From NCBI GenBank assembly GCA_963978905.1, contig OZ022256.1, forward strand, positions 37,868,001-37,932,000: 64,000 bases of DNA, in the 5' to 3' direction. This stretch comes from Trichostrongylus colubriformis. Its lineage: Eukaryota > Nematoda > Chromadorea > Rhabditida > Trichostrongylidae. The position numbers and the translations under genes are program-made. Below, piece by piece: positions 1 to 10,499 of the stretch (the stretch's first letter is position 1; the number at the start of each line of letters is the position of its first letter). The notes beneath the pieces were generated by a model. The model did no database searches. It was given only the letters and a program-made list of their open reading frames with translations, and was not told where the DNA came from.

Positions 1-1122
1 AATTTGGCACTTGCGCACCTCATCTTCCTCGTCTGCCATCAAGATCAAAAATATGTGTGTATATGTTTTCGATAGAGCTTTTTCAGTTCTACAGAATGGT
101 GCAATTTTTTATTCAAATCTCTCAACTACTTGCTGTTTTCAAGACTCACAAATGCAGTACTCGCAAAAGTAAGCACTTTCGTTATCTCCTTTCCCTCGCC
201 TACCATCGAGAATGGATGCATTCGATAGAGCTTTTTTTGCTCTACAAGATGATACATTTCCTCTTTTGTATCCTCTCATATTTTAGCATGTAGGAATAAC
301 TTTCCACGTGTTCTTCAATTCAAAATTGCGTAATGAAAATGTCGCTCTACAAGGTAGTGTTTACGGTTTTTGTTAGCTTCGATTTTTGCTATTTTTCAGA
401 TTATTTAAAAGTCGACGAAATCGAGCATTTCTGACACCATGTGAAGGATGCTCGATTTCGTCGTTTTTTAAATAATCTGAAAAATAGCAAAAATCGACTC
501 TAACAAAAACCGTGATTACTACCTCGTAGAGCGAAAAGAGTCTATCGAATGATAGAGAGCACTCTGCCAAAAAATTCATTTTCATTACGCAATTTTGAAT
601 TGAAGAACACGTGGAAAGTTATTCCTACATGCTAAAATATGAGAGGATACAAAAGAGGAAATGTATCATCTTGTTGAGCAGGAAAAGCCCTATCGAATGC
701 ATGTATGCACATCCTCTCCAATCCCGATGGTAGGCGAAGAAGAGGAGATAACGAAAGTGCACACTTTTGCGAGTACTGCATTTGTGACTCTTGAAACCAG
801 CAAAAAGTTGAGCGATTCGAACAAAGAGTAGTACCAATTTGTAGAGCTGAAAAAGCTCTATCGAAAACATATACACACATATTTTTGATCTCGATGGCAG
901 ACGAGAAAGATGAGGTGCACAAGTGCCAAATTTTCGCCTTCATCTTACTTCATTTCCAAACCTCATAAATATCTGATAGTCGAAGGAATTGAAAAACATA
1001 TAGCAGCATTCCGTAGAGCAAAAAAAGCTCTATCGAAAACATATGTAAACTCTGCTGAAAGATGAAGGAAGCAGCGTGAAAGACGGGGCTAAAAAACGGC
1101 GGGGACTTATTCCCCAACCCAG
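1..1122. mobile_element. Foldback element, TA-flanked, left end outside window
   Basis: A long imperfect inverted repeat: the first ~290 bases reappear as reverse complement at about 620-950, around a hairpin near 400-500 that contains a second perfect inverted block. The right end reads ...CCCCAACCCAG and is followed by TA. A related complete copy at 43059-44434 has matching ends (TTGGGTTG / CAACCCAA) between TA duplications. TA duplication and TTGGGT-type ends fit a non-autonomous Tc1/mariner-related element. The open frames inside are antisense images of one another and not genes. Confidence 0.8.
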
Positions 1123-1124
1123 TA

Positions 1125-1726
1125 TTCAAGTTTCTGCGTACGTGTCCCGAAGAGTTCAAGAGTCCTTCCTACAGCAAAACAGGCCGAAGTGCAAAAATGC
1201 CTCGTCACTGTGAACTCGGTCTACACAGTTAAGCCATGAAAAGGGACCCGAAAACAACGGATGAAAAACGTCATGCAAATTCATGACGCTGAGAGAAACC
1301 CTTCCGTGAACTCTGCGACAATGCACATTTTACTACGATTGGCACTTCTCGAAAAGGATCAGTTCTTTTCAGTTGCCACATCAAGCGATGCTGTGGAATA
1401 TGGAATAATTGACAGTACGAATACTGAAGCCTACCTGTTTGTTCTACTTCTGAAAAAGGTTATGGACTCTAAGCATCTATTCTGAATCTAAAAAAAGTTG
1501 TAGACTTTCAGCAAAGTGATAATTGTTGCGAGAGGATTACTGTGAACTCGTCTAGCCCGATACCAGCCCCCGTCTCCGTGTTCAGCACGTTGGAGTGGGG
1601 TTCGGAGGCATTTCAGTTTTTTTCGCATAAAGTTTCATAGCTGCATGCATACAATGAACGAAACTTCTGTAGCCGAATTCTTTTATGGAAGTTCAATCAA
1701 TCACTCCCAAAAACATGTGCACCTAC
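1125..1726. other. No gene recognised; intron or 3' side of the left TMEM144 copy
   Basis: Lies beyond the donor site of the third recognisable exon of the minus-strand TMEM144 copy. I searched it for the next conserved exon (the GGCFFA-like block of the right copy) on the minus strand and did not find it. Confidence 0.5.
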
Positions 1727-2383
1727 CCGACACAGACGACGATAACACCTATAATATTCATCACATTGTCATATGGTTCCTTTTTGGTGCTACCGAACAG
1801 CCCAAATCGTGATACGGCCCAGCCTACTATACAGGTTACGGTATTCCACAGTAGTGAGCCGACAGCCATTCCTATACCATCCATTATTGTAACGGTCAGC
1901 GAATTTCCTAGAAAAACCGCTTTTGTGAAAAAAAACTTGAAAGGACTGTTAAAACAAAAAGGATTGAAAATTCAAAGAACACGACAGTTTCAGCCCGTAT
2001 TCTTTCTTTATGAGCTATTTGTGTCCTCTTGGCTCTAAAAGTTATGACGGTGCATAATAAGACCAGTAGCACGGTTCATCCACTAACCAATAGCAAAAAA
2101 CATTCCGCCGAACATTCCCAGAGGATAAATAGGTGGCCAATCGGTTAAAGAGAGTTCTGCAACACCGGCCAACAGTTGACCTATGCACATCAACCACTGG
2201 AAGTACATTCCTGGAAAAAGATGATTGTACTGTGGAGTCACAGAGCAGTAAGAATTGGCACTGTGCGTCAAGGAATTCACCGTCGCCAGCCTCAAACCAC
2301 CGCACTGGAACATAGCAAGACCCATAAAGAAGAGTGGCTAAAGTTGCTGACACTAGTCCAACAGGAGTGTTCTGTTCACTCAT
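1727..2383 (-). CDS. TMEM144: TMEM144-family membrane protein, N-terminal part (left copy)
   Basis: Three exons on the minus strand: 2383-2281, 2210-2088 and 1907-1727, each with GT donor and AG acceptor and compatible phases. They encode MSEQNTPVGL..., then YVPVRWFEAGDG, YFQWLMCIGQLL, and MDGIGMAVGSLLWN...GWAVSRFGLFG. This is the N-terminal half of the TMEM144 (DUF1632, drug/metabolite-transporter-like) family of about ten-helix membrane proteins; the substrate is not well established. Intron positions and phases match the complete paralogue at 10500-17422 exactly, so the two arose by duplication and now point away from each other. The ATG at 2383 gives an N-terminus of the same length as the paralogue. 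The donor after 1727 is intact (GTAGGT) in phase 2, but no fourth exon is visible before the window edge. It may continue outside the window or be truncated. The visible exons have no stop or frameshift. Confidence 0.85.
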
Positions 2384-2806
2384 AATTATAATAACCAAAT
2401 TCAACAGGAAGTGCCACTATCTGGAAAGAGCTTTCGAGTGAATATGTTAAAGTCCGAGTATATTTGCTGTATATTCATACAGAAGTGGAAATGAAGGCCT
2501 TGGAATCGGCCATAGATGTTTCCTGCATGCAGCTAAAAATTCGAGAAGTCCTTAGTACTTGAATGACTGCATAAAGGATGGTACATCGTATAAACGATGC
2601 AACGTAGCAGAAAAAGAAATCACGGGCGAGGCTCACCCGCAATACTAGCTTTTTATTTTATATTGACAACATTTTGATCCATAACCGGAAATGCAAAGTT
2701 AGACAGTTCTGATTTCCTCGCCGACGACCTATTGCGCAGACTACGTGAATACCCAATCATCATAGAACGAACAGAAATTTAAATCACGGTAGCGACAGGC
2801 CCTACG
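2384..2806. other. Intergenic, nothing recognised
   Basis: Upstream flank of the left TMEM144 copy. I see no further exon, RNA gene or clear repeat. Confidence 0.4.
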
Positions 2807-3420
2807 TCACGCACGCTGTCTACCAAGTTTGTGATTCGTGGCCGATTGTTCAATTGTAGTGATCATTCCTGTTGCGTAGAGCTGTGGAGATCTAGAGACG
2901 ATGAATCCGTTGAAGGTCGCCTCAGCATCGTGTATGCTCTCGAAGCGTTTCTCCCAAACAAACTGTGCAGGCGCGCGAAGAAATGACAATCGGTGGGGCC
3001 ATGGGTATTGATTATACCGCAGAGTACCGTAGCCCCGCGCATTCAACTTTTTCACTGTTGTTTAAGAAAAATGGGGCAGTGCGTTATCGCGAGAAAAGAT
3101 AGGCTGAGCTCATGATCTGCAAATTGTGACGAATCCTCAGTATGTTTTAGCAGTAATAGTTTCGCGGGGTTTCATGAGGCCGCAAAAGATTAGAGCAGCC
3201 CTAGACCACCATACCGCCGCCATGCGTACCAGGCTGACCGCCATGAACTTGACTCTTCTCCAACAATTGTGCAGTTAACGTCGGCTGTTCTACAGAATCT
3301 CGTTTTCGTCATATGTCACGATGCGGTTAATAAACGGGCCGTTCGTAGGCCGGAGAAGAAGGACACACGTGGAAATGGTGTGGAGCTGTCTTATGCCCAC
3401 TTTGTTCGAGAAACTCTAAA
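2807..3420 (-). pseudogene. mariner transposase relic (central and C-terminal part)
   Basis: On the minus strand, decayed frames carry in order a TYDENE segment (the TGDEKW region of mariner with its first catalytic Asp), VWWSRAAL, LKPRETITAKTY-like, RDNALPHFS (the HDNARPH region with the second Asp) and a last open stretch ending RSPQLYATGM, the conserved FYATGI-type tail. A stop falls shortly after the second motif and others precede it. The third catalytic motif (YSPDLAPTD in relatives) is degraded to a YPWPHRLS-like string. No terminal repeats are recognisable. It is an old copy, unrelated in detail to the deleted mariners at 21.6 and 44.5 kb. The family call rests on motif order, not on an alignment. 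Confidence 0.75.
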
Positions 3421-3864
3421 GAATTTCGAAATTCATTCTAGGGGGTAGGCAGCCCTAGGAAAGATCCAAAGCATAATTCAGGTAGTGAAACATTCGAAAG
3501 CGCATACTCCTTCCGAACGACCTAATATATTGGTGAATGTATATCGTAACCGATTCATTGACCTGTAGAAGACTTCAAATAAGCAAGTAGAGGCAATTCA
3601 CTGAAAAGTTCCAAAATTTGCACTTGAAAAAGTCAGAGAGGTCGTCTTTGAGCTCCTTATGGCAGCGCGTTTTCTACTCTCAAAATAAAAAGGATACGGC
3701 TGCATGGTAAAATAAGTTGTGTACGCTTATGTCAGGATTTCGCACGGCGGCTTGTCGCAAACGAAGCAACGAGGACGAGCTAAAGGGGCTACACTGCTGG
3801 GTCCCGAAGCGACGATAAGTCAACTGCGTATCGCGCCCCTAGCATTAGCGTGTAATCGTTCTAA

Positions 3865-4724
3865 CAAGGGAAGGTATTTTACTTCCCATAGAACTTTGAA
3901 ACGAGACCCGGGGGATCGATAGAGCTTTGAACGCTGATTATAACTGTGAAAACCAAAATTGCCAAATGGCATCCTGAAGCGAGTTACGAGGGGTCAAAGT
4001 TTGCCTGTGACTTGCCTGTGACATCTCAATGGCGAGGCGCTTCGTCATCAGCATGACTAGCGCAGAGCCAGACATGGCCGCTGTGGCGCAGTGGCGGTGC
4101 CCGATTCTGCAGCCGCGAGGTCGTGTGTTTGCTTCCCGCCAGCCGGATTCAGTTTTTGGCCTAACTTCAGAAAATTAGGGGTGGCCAGGGGTTAAGGAGT
4201 TTTTGAATTCCCTTCCACAAAAAATCCTGCAAACTGAACAAGATAACCTAAACATACCTATCACACTTGCCCATCATACTGAACGGACGTAATAAGCGCC
4301 AAATAAGAGCATTTGCTGGGTTTGATCCCCTGAACAAAAATCACACTGGTTTTGCGTGCAAACGTAGGGCTCGCGCGCTATGGGCTCCCAAACATGCCAT
4401 GAAATGGTATTACTCTTTTTTCAGAAAAACCTTCATAACTTCATTCAGATAATTGTTTGACAGAATCCTGAATACAGATTAGAGATCAGCATTCAAAAGC
4501 GCGTACAGTGGTATGTGTCTCATCGCAAATGGCCGTTTCGACCACCCGTCTGATGGCAAAGTGCCTCGCCAATGAGGTGCCACAGGCAAACTTTGACCTC
4601 TCGTAACTCGCTTAAATGCCAGGTAGCAATTTTGGTTTTCACAGTTATAATCAGCGTTCGAAGCTCTATTGTTCTCCCTGGGTCTCATTTCAAAGTTCCA
4701 TGGGAAGTAAAATACCTTCCCTTG
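3865..4724. mobile_element. Foldback element with TAA target duplication, copy 1
   Basis: 860 bp. Ends CAAGGGAAGGTATTTTACTT and its inverse; arms of about 150 bases pair with each other (3865-4015 and 4590-4724). TAA lies directly outside both ends (3862-3864 and 4725-4727). Related copies lie at 34058-35447 and 45562-46654. A 3-bp TAA (TWA) duplication suggests PIF/Harbinger-type mobilisation, but no transposase is present here. It holds a tRNA-like segment (next entry). Confidence 0.85.
4080..4158 (+). ncRNA. tRNA-like Pol III module inside foldback element
   Basis: Begins GCTGTGGCGCAGTGG, which fits a tRNA box A. After a CTGCAG-containing anticodon-like region it has GTGTGTTTGCTTCCCGCC, a diverged box B, and then a TTTTT run at 4154-4158. 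Its first four bases can pair with CAGC at the 3' side. The same module, in opposite orientation, is in the two other copies of this element. It is more likely a tRNA-derived promoter head than a functional tRNA. Confidence 0.5.
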
Positions 4725-4727
4725 TAA

Positions 4728-6509
4728 GACCCAAATACAGCGACGCGCATAGCTCGCACACACTGCGTCGCACGCCGCTAGTCGTCGTGCCACTCATGAT
4801 TGAGGCCATAGAATGGCACACCATGTTAAATCCATTTTTCAAAGACTGCAAGATTTCTGGTGATTCCGTTGCTGCCAGTGGCGCATTCATACTTTTGACC
4901 ACGGTTCGATGCTTGCAACCAATATGAAAGGCCATTTATCTACTAGTCATCGACTTAGCTGCCATGGTGAAAATGTGGATGTTCGGGGAATGACAAACCA
5001 TGGAGATCGATGCTGCAAATCACAACAGCACAATCAAGGCTCAACCAGTCGAGCGGAAGGGTATTATTTACTAACGGCGCGTCATCTGGGATCAGGGAGG
5101 CAGGCTTTTTACTGTTCAGGCACTCAGCTACGTTTTAACTCAAAAGAGACGACCATTGTGTAAAGTCTGCAAGTACCATTTCCCACCGCATTAATTTCAG
5201 TAATCTCACAACTATGAATGCTGCTAAACTTTGGTGGAAAATTTAGAAGATTACTCATTTATGAATTTAAGTGCATAAGGCACAAAAACGAATGAAGGCT
5301 GTCCCATTGCTCCTTTATCATTGCAGTGCTTTTAAACGCTGAATGCACTTTGTTTTTGGAAGGTTTATCAACTAAATTAACCGATCCATTCCAAAAACTA
5401 CATATTTTCCATGATCGGAAGTTGTGAGCCGTCCTGAAAATGAGATTGTAAGTGCTTTTCCCCGATGGTATTGGAACATTTGATTTAGTGGTTTTATCGT
5501 GGAGCTTATCAGCTCTCCTTCGCTGTTCGAGCACGAGCTATGTTGTACGAACTTCAGCTTCTCCGATGGCAGCAACTATTAGCAAAAAGGCACACCGAAA
5601 GTCCTCATAAAATCTTTAGGATGACCTATGTACACAGTTCCAGTAAAATCCAAATGACATGAAGATTTGGAATTCAACAAACATTGATTTTGTATCATTT
5701 TCCTCGTACTCGATAATGATTGGAAACTGAACGAGCGATTATTCAAATGATCCTCCCGTCGAAAGCCCTCTGCTCAATTCAGTGATCAAATATTTTTCCG
5801 TACCTATAATCGCTGTTATTCCACATGACAGACCTCTGTTTTTCAAAAATAATATTATTTCTATTTTATAGCTTTATGTATGAGCTTTAAAGGGCACTAG
5901 AATCCACATGCATACATATGTAGTACAATAAAAGGATAAAAGCCGTGGGCACACTGAATAGTCTAAAAATAAAGTGTGAATCTAATCATGTCCTTCATGT
6001 TCTCATAAAATACATGCAGTTCTTGCGTTGGACAATTCTTACTGGTTGTCAGTATAATTGTAAGAATATAAATAAATGAAATAAAATCCTTTGTCACGCT
6101 ACCAGTCTTTTTGCAGACCTTCCCAAGCGCCATCAATTTGAGAGGAGTGTCCTGCTACTTGTGCTCTACGCACCAAACATATGACACACAAGGCATTTAG
6201 AATGATTGATGCGTGCAGTCATAAATGGTGTATAGTCATGCTGATACTGCATTATATACTTTGTTATATCGTTGGAATTAATATTGTTATATTTTGCACA
6301 AAGACTTTCGGAAAAACATCCGGATTACCAGGGGATCTCTCGAAATTATGTAGTAAACTTCTAGCAGATAGCAAATTGTGCGTTTTTTCGCTATCTTTCT
6401 TATTATGGTAACAGTAGTGTTATCTGTTTGTGGAGAACCTGAAAAGAAAATATAGAAAGGGAGTACTATCCTAATTTGGAAACGATACCACGAAGACCAT
6501 CACGTCTGA
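4728..6509. other. No gene recognised
   Basis: About 1.8 kb with no exon I can identify. A minus-strand stretch at about 4690-4935 stays open for 81 codons with mixed composition (…APLAATESPEILQSLK…). It lacks convincing splice sites or a recognised motif and overlaps the foldback end, so I do not call it. Confidence 0.4.
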
Positions 6510-6903
6510 GGCCGCGTTCACACTTTGCGGTCCGACACCGGCTCCAGCGGCGACGGCAGCGACGGTGTCAAAGTCATGTGAGCGCCGCCGACCACGGCGG
6601 CACCCCCGTAACGCGCTCCGTTCGTAAAATGTTCGACTCAACCACGCGAACTCACATTCGAGTCTCTGCAAGGTTTGACACTATGCTATGATTCAAATTG
6701 GGCTCTCGCTACGATCATCATGCATGGTTGGCACTGTGCCAAGATTGGAATCGAATTCGTTGTTTTCGCCACGATCATCTCACTGTAGTATGGGTGGTTC
6801 AACATTTCACAAACGAAGCGTGTCACCAGAGTTCCGCGTGGTCGTGGGGCGGGCACATGATTTTGACGCCTTTGCTGCCGGTGCGCAACGTATGAACGCG
6901 GCC
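6510..6903. mobile_element. GGCCGCGTT foldback MITE, copy 1
   Basis: 394 bp between GGCCGCGTTCACACTTTGCG and its inverse (…CGCAACGTATGAACGCGGCC). The interior is GC-rich near the ends (GGCGACGGC motifs). Related elements are at 9736-10065, 15623-15730 and 26644-27219. The TTA duplication seen in the 15.6 kb copy is eroded here (TGA / AAC). Confidence 0.75.
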
Positions 6904-7572
6904 AACCCTTCCGTATCTAATATCCACTTACTGCTAAAGTAATACATGTCTTCCTGCTCGTGAAGAGGGTCCCATGAGCCCTTCAACCGGGTCGCTTTCC
7001 ACGTTCTGTGCGATACCTGCACTCTAGAGTTCCTCTTACGTGAAACACCGCATGATAGGGTGTGTTGCAAGTGTTCCGATGATTAGGGCGAGGTGGTCAG
7101 GTCACTCATGAGAGGGTGTGCTTCCTGAGGCTGGCGTTTTACTAATGATTTCGAGATCTCGGTTACGTACCCGGTTAACCTATGTTAGAAATAAAGGTAA
7201 GCAATAAAAACAGTGTGAAGTTAAATGTGTAGGGAACTAGTGTTAAATGTCTGCTATATAAATGGTTATAATGTGAAGTTTTCCGTTATACACAGATTTC
7301 GACTGATAGCAACAGAGATCCGTAGAAAATGTGGGAGCTAATCAGTGTGACAACCCGCAGTATAAAGTTTTAGTCTGATGAGAATGTTAATTTAGTCTTC
7401 CCCATATTGCCCACCATGCAGAGCTGGCGACCTGACCTTTCGGAACATTCGTCAGAACGCGTCACCCCCGACTGATAGGTGAAGGATCGGTAAGCTGCAT
7501 TACAGCAATAATACCTTCATCGCAGGATCATTATCGAAGAGGTTATAAATCATTGATAACGTGTGATAACTT
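6904..7572. other. No gene recognised
   Basis: AT-rich intergenic sequence; nothing supported on either strand. Confidence 0.4.
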
Positions 7573-7870
7573 AGTTACTTCGATACCTGGATGCTCCTAT
7601 CGGCCTGCCGACGCGGAGCCCATTTTCCCACACAGAGCGCGGTCCATCGCTGCAGTTGCCCACGGTTTGCAGTCGCGTCCGCCACTGTAGAAGTCTTGTG
7701 GTTTGTAGAATGGAATCTGCCCAGTGTGTCGGAGGTCAGCCCGTTGGCCTCTTGACATCTCGCGGTCTCCAATCGGTGACTGCTCGCGTCCATCGTCCGT
7801 CCGTCCTCCGTTGAATATGTCCGACTCATTTGTGCTTGCTTCATGCCATGTACTTGGACGCATTGTGATT
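7573..7870 (-). pseudogene. RTE retrotransposon 3' fragment (C-terminal coding end)
   Basis: The minus strand reads GRWTRAVTDWRPRDVKRPTG, then a TGA where an Arg codon is expected, then PPTHWADSI. W-T-R-A-V-x-D-W-x-P-R-D-x-K-R-x-x-G-R-P-P-x-R-W is the C-terminal signature shared by the other RTE copies of this window (for example RPRGRPPKRW near 53640). Only this tail is present, as expected of a 5'-truncated insertion. Confidence 0.7.
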
Positions 7871-7990
7871 TCGACTGCTCATAGAGGTGCATCCTTGAAA
7901 ATGACTTTGGCCAAGTTGCGACCGGTGAGTGCCCAGCCCTGCCGGAAAGTTTGTCGCGCTCCCGTGTTTGGTTCAAAGTCTGAGGACTGG

Positions 7991-9735
7991 CTATCTAGTG
8001 GCACCACATGGAGGTCCGGGATTTGCCGCCGACAACGTGTTATAAAGTATTTCTAAAGATTGGCAAACCAAGTGCGGCAACGAATTGCTGCATCGAAAGG
8101 CAGGGAAAGTAACAGCGATTTACCTCAATACAAGTTCGCTAAGGAAAATTATATCAAAAAGGTACACGAGTCGTCTTTTTTCCCCATTAGGACGTGGCTA
8201 TACGGGTCACCGTCCTATTGAGCTTCCCGAACTCCCACCTCACGACTGTATGAGGCATCATGAAGCCGCTAGCTGCGAAACACGAGAGATTATTTGGCTA
8301 CACATTTTTGATCACTCCTGTAGATGACGTGAGAGAAACCTCTAATCACCACACAGCATGTTAACGCCGGGTCAATACAAAAGAGAAAACATGTCTCTAA
8401 GCGACCAAAACAAAGAGTCCTCTCACCGCTAATTTCGAGGGGACGCCTCTGGCTTAGCTATTAAAAATTGACATAATTCGTGCACCGTGCTAACGCGGTG
8501 CGATTTGCCCGTATAAGGCTGAAGCTCACTTCGTGAACAAGGAGAGCGAAAAAATTGAAGGCGCCGTAGGTTGTTGTTTTCCTCATCAGTTCCACACTGT
8601 GTTAATGTCAACTAATACCACTTATGATGAATAGGGTCAATCGGCTCTGTGACTATTCATCACGTTTTGCAGAATTTGTTATGCAGTTTTGGTTCCATCG
8701 CAATAGCGTAGTACATTGCTGCTATACTCCGGAATGGAATCACTATAAGGGTTTCGAACGACCTGACGATATCCGAGAACATCACACGGGTTGAAAAATC
8801 TTCTGCAAAGAAAATTTTGCAAGACTCCCGCTACACCCAATAAAAATCAAGGCAGTGCAGTAATGACTTATGGGAATAAAATGCTTCGACCTACGAAAAT
8901 TATGAAAATGTTTCTTACCGTTGAGCACGATTTCCAATGTTTCGGCGGAAATGAACTGGATCAACTTAAAGGCTTAAAGACTTCGGTTCTATTTATTAGC
9001 ATAACTTGGCTTGAGTTTTGTCTTCAGTTCCTGACATGACAAAATCAAGCTGTGCTCAAGCTTCATGTGCTATCAAGTCTTCTCCGCAAATATTGCGTTG
9101 AGCACGTTTGCATTCGAGTTTCATTTAAGCTATCACAGTAATAACAGCTTGTTTCGCCGTTATTTGTATTATCAGGGCACAAAAACAATTATGAACCGTT
9201 CTAAGATTTCAACCAGTGATAATCCTGTGCTGCAATACTGCTGTCAAAGAACAGCAAATGAGCTAAGAGCTGAAGACACTGAGAGGGGTAAGGGAAATGT
9301 GAGGGCTGGGAATACATGATCTTTGGAAACAAATCTCCTACTTCAGAAGAGGTGAAGTGCGGTGAAACTCGAATTGAAGAAGCGCGAATTAAGATCTTAT
9401 CACGACCTCCTTGCACGGCGTGTCATGCTACAGTACTGCAGCCGGGTAAGTTGTCGGCGAAGGCGGAACAACTTAGCATCCGGCTGATTTAGCCTCTCCG
9501 TCCGTCTGCAATCTACCCGGCTAGTGACGCATAGGGGTAAGAGATAAGGGGTATTTAGGCTTCTATTTCTCGGGTTTTTCGCCGTTTTGTCTCGTTCTTT
9601 CTCTACTATTGAGCACTTCTACTTTCATATTCCACAGTCTGCCAATTTTATAATACCTCTTCAGTGTTTTTGAAACCAGTCTCCGATACATTAAACACTC
9701 AAGTGATCTATATTGTTCTTAAGCAAAATGAGTCA
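7991..9735. other. No gene recognised
   Basis: 1.7 kb of intergenic sequence without an exon chain, repeat end or RNA gene that I can support. Short open frames here have no motif or splice context. Confidence 0.4.
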
Positions 9736-10065
9736 GGCCGAGTTCATGCTTTGCTGAAGCGACTACCCCAAGCGAGTGCTCGTCGCTGGCAACGGCGACG
9801 CGCTCTGTTCATAACGCCCGACTGAACCGTACTACAGTGATGATCATGGTAAGAGCCGGCGTGAATCTTGCCACAGTTTGGCACTGGGTCAAGATTCTCA
9901 TCAAGATTCAAATCACACCACAGATTCGCGCGGGCTCCCACCATGGTAATCATAGTAGAGTGTGGTTCCGTCCATAGGTATAAACAGAACGCGTCGCAAT
10001 AGTGTCGCCATTGCCAGCGCCGGGTTCTCGATAACCGGCGCCGGTGCAAAGTACATATGAAAGCC
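9736..10065. mobile_element. GGCCGCGTT foldback MITE, diverged copy
   Basis: Left end GGCCGAGTTCATGCTTTGCTG, right end ...CCGGTGCAAAGTACATATGAAAGCC, with inverted internal blocks (CGCTGGCAACGGCGACGCGCTCTGTTCATA against its inverse near 9975-10030). Clearly related to the 6510 and 26644 copies but eroded; the duplication is not readable. Confidence 0.6.
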
Positions 10066-10499
10066 ACAACACCAAGGATGAGTCTGAAGGATACAGCAAC
10101 TGTAAGTCTTCTCAGAGAGCCATACGTCGCAATTTCAGTGGCTTCTACATGGGTAGAAACTCCTCTAGGGTACACCATCCAGCTGTTTGTCATATTGTTG
10201 AGACATTCTTATTTTTCCTTGTATTGCATTCCAACATAAGCATGTCTACTGTATGGTGTCCCAGAACGGCTACATGTTTTATTCTTGAAAACGCTGTCAT
10301 TACTGTGAAAGGTGGTCATTAAAGCTTGGACGAGAAAGCTCTCAAAACTAAGACTGACAAAAAGACCTATTCAGTACGCAGAGGGGGCTGAGAATTCCAA
10401 GGGCTCTTCGGGCTGATTATTTCCGTTGACTTTATTTCATGCTTGAACACTTCATGCCATAAGTGGATTATACGCATGCTTCCGATCAAGCACTACAGA

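Noticed and set aside
57..876. Overlapping open frames with the same protein on both strands
   Set aside because: They are the two arms of a foldback element (57-293 and 625-876 encode the same peptide), not genes.
4080..4144. Functional tRNA gene
   Set aside because: Box B is diverged (TTTGCTTC), the acceptor stem pairs over only four bases, and the segment lies in a repeated foldback element.
7575..7976. 133-codon minus-strand open frame as a gene
   Set aside because: The RTE C-terminal signature is in a different frame of the same strand; the long frame is a shadow of a decayed retrotransposon.
9744..10193. 149-codon minus-strand open frame
   Set aside because: It lies across a GGCCGCGTT foldback MITE and has an irregular, Arg/Trp/Cys-rich composition; no motif.
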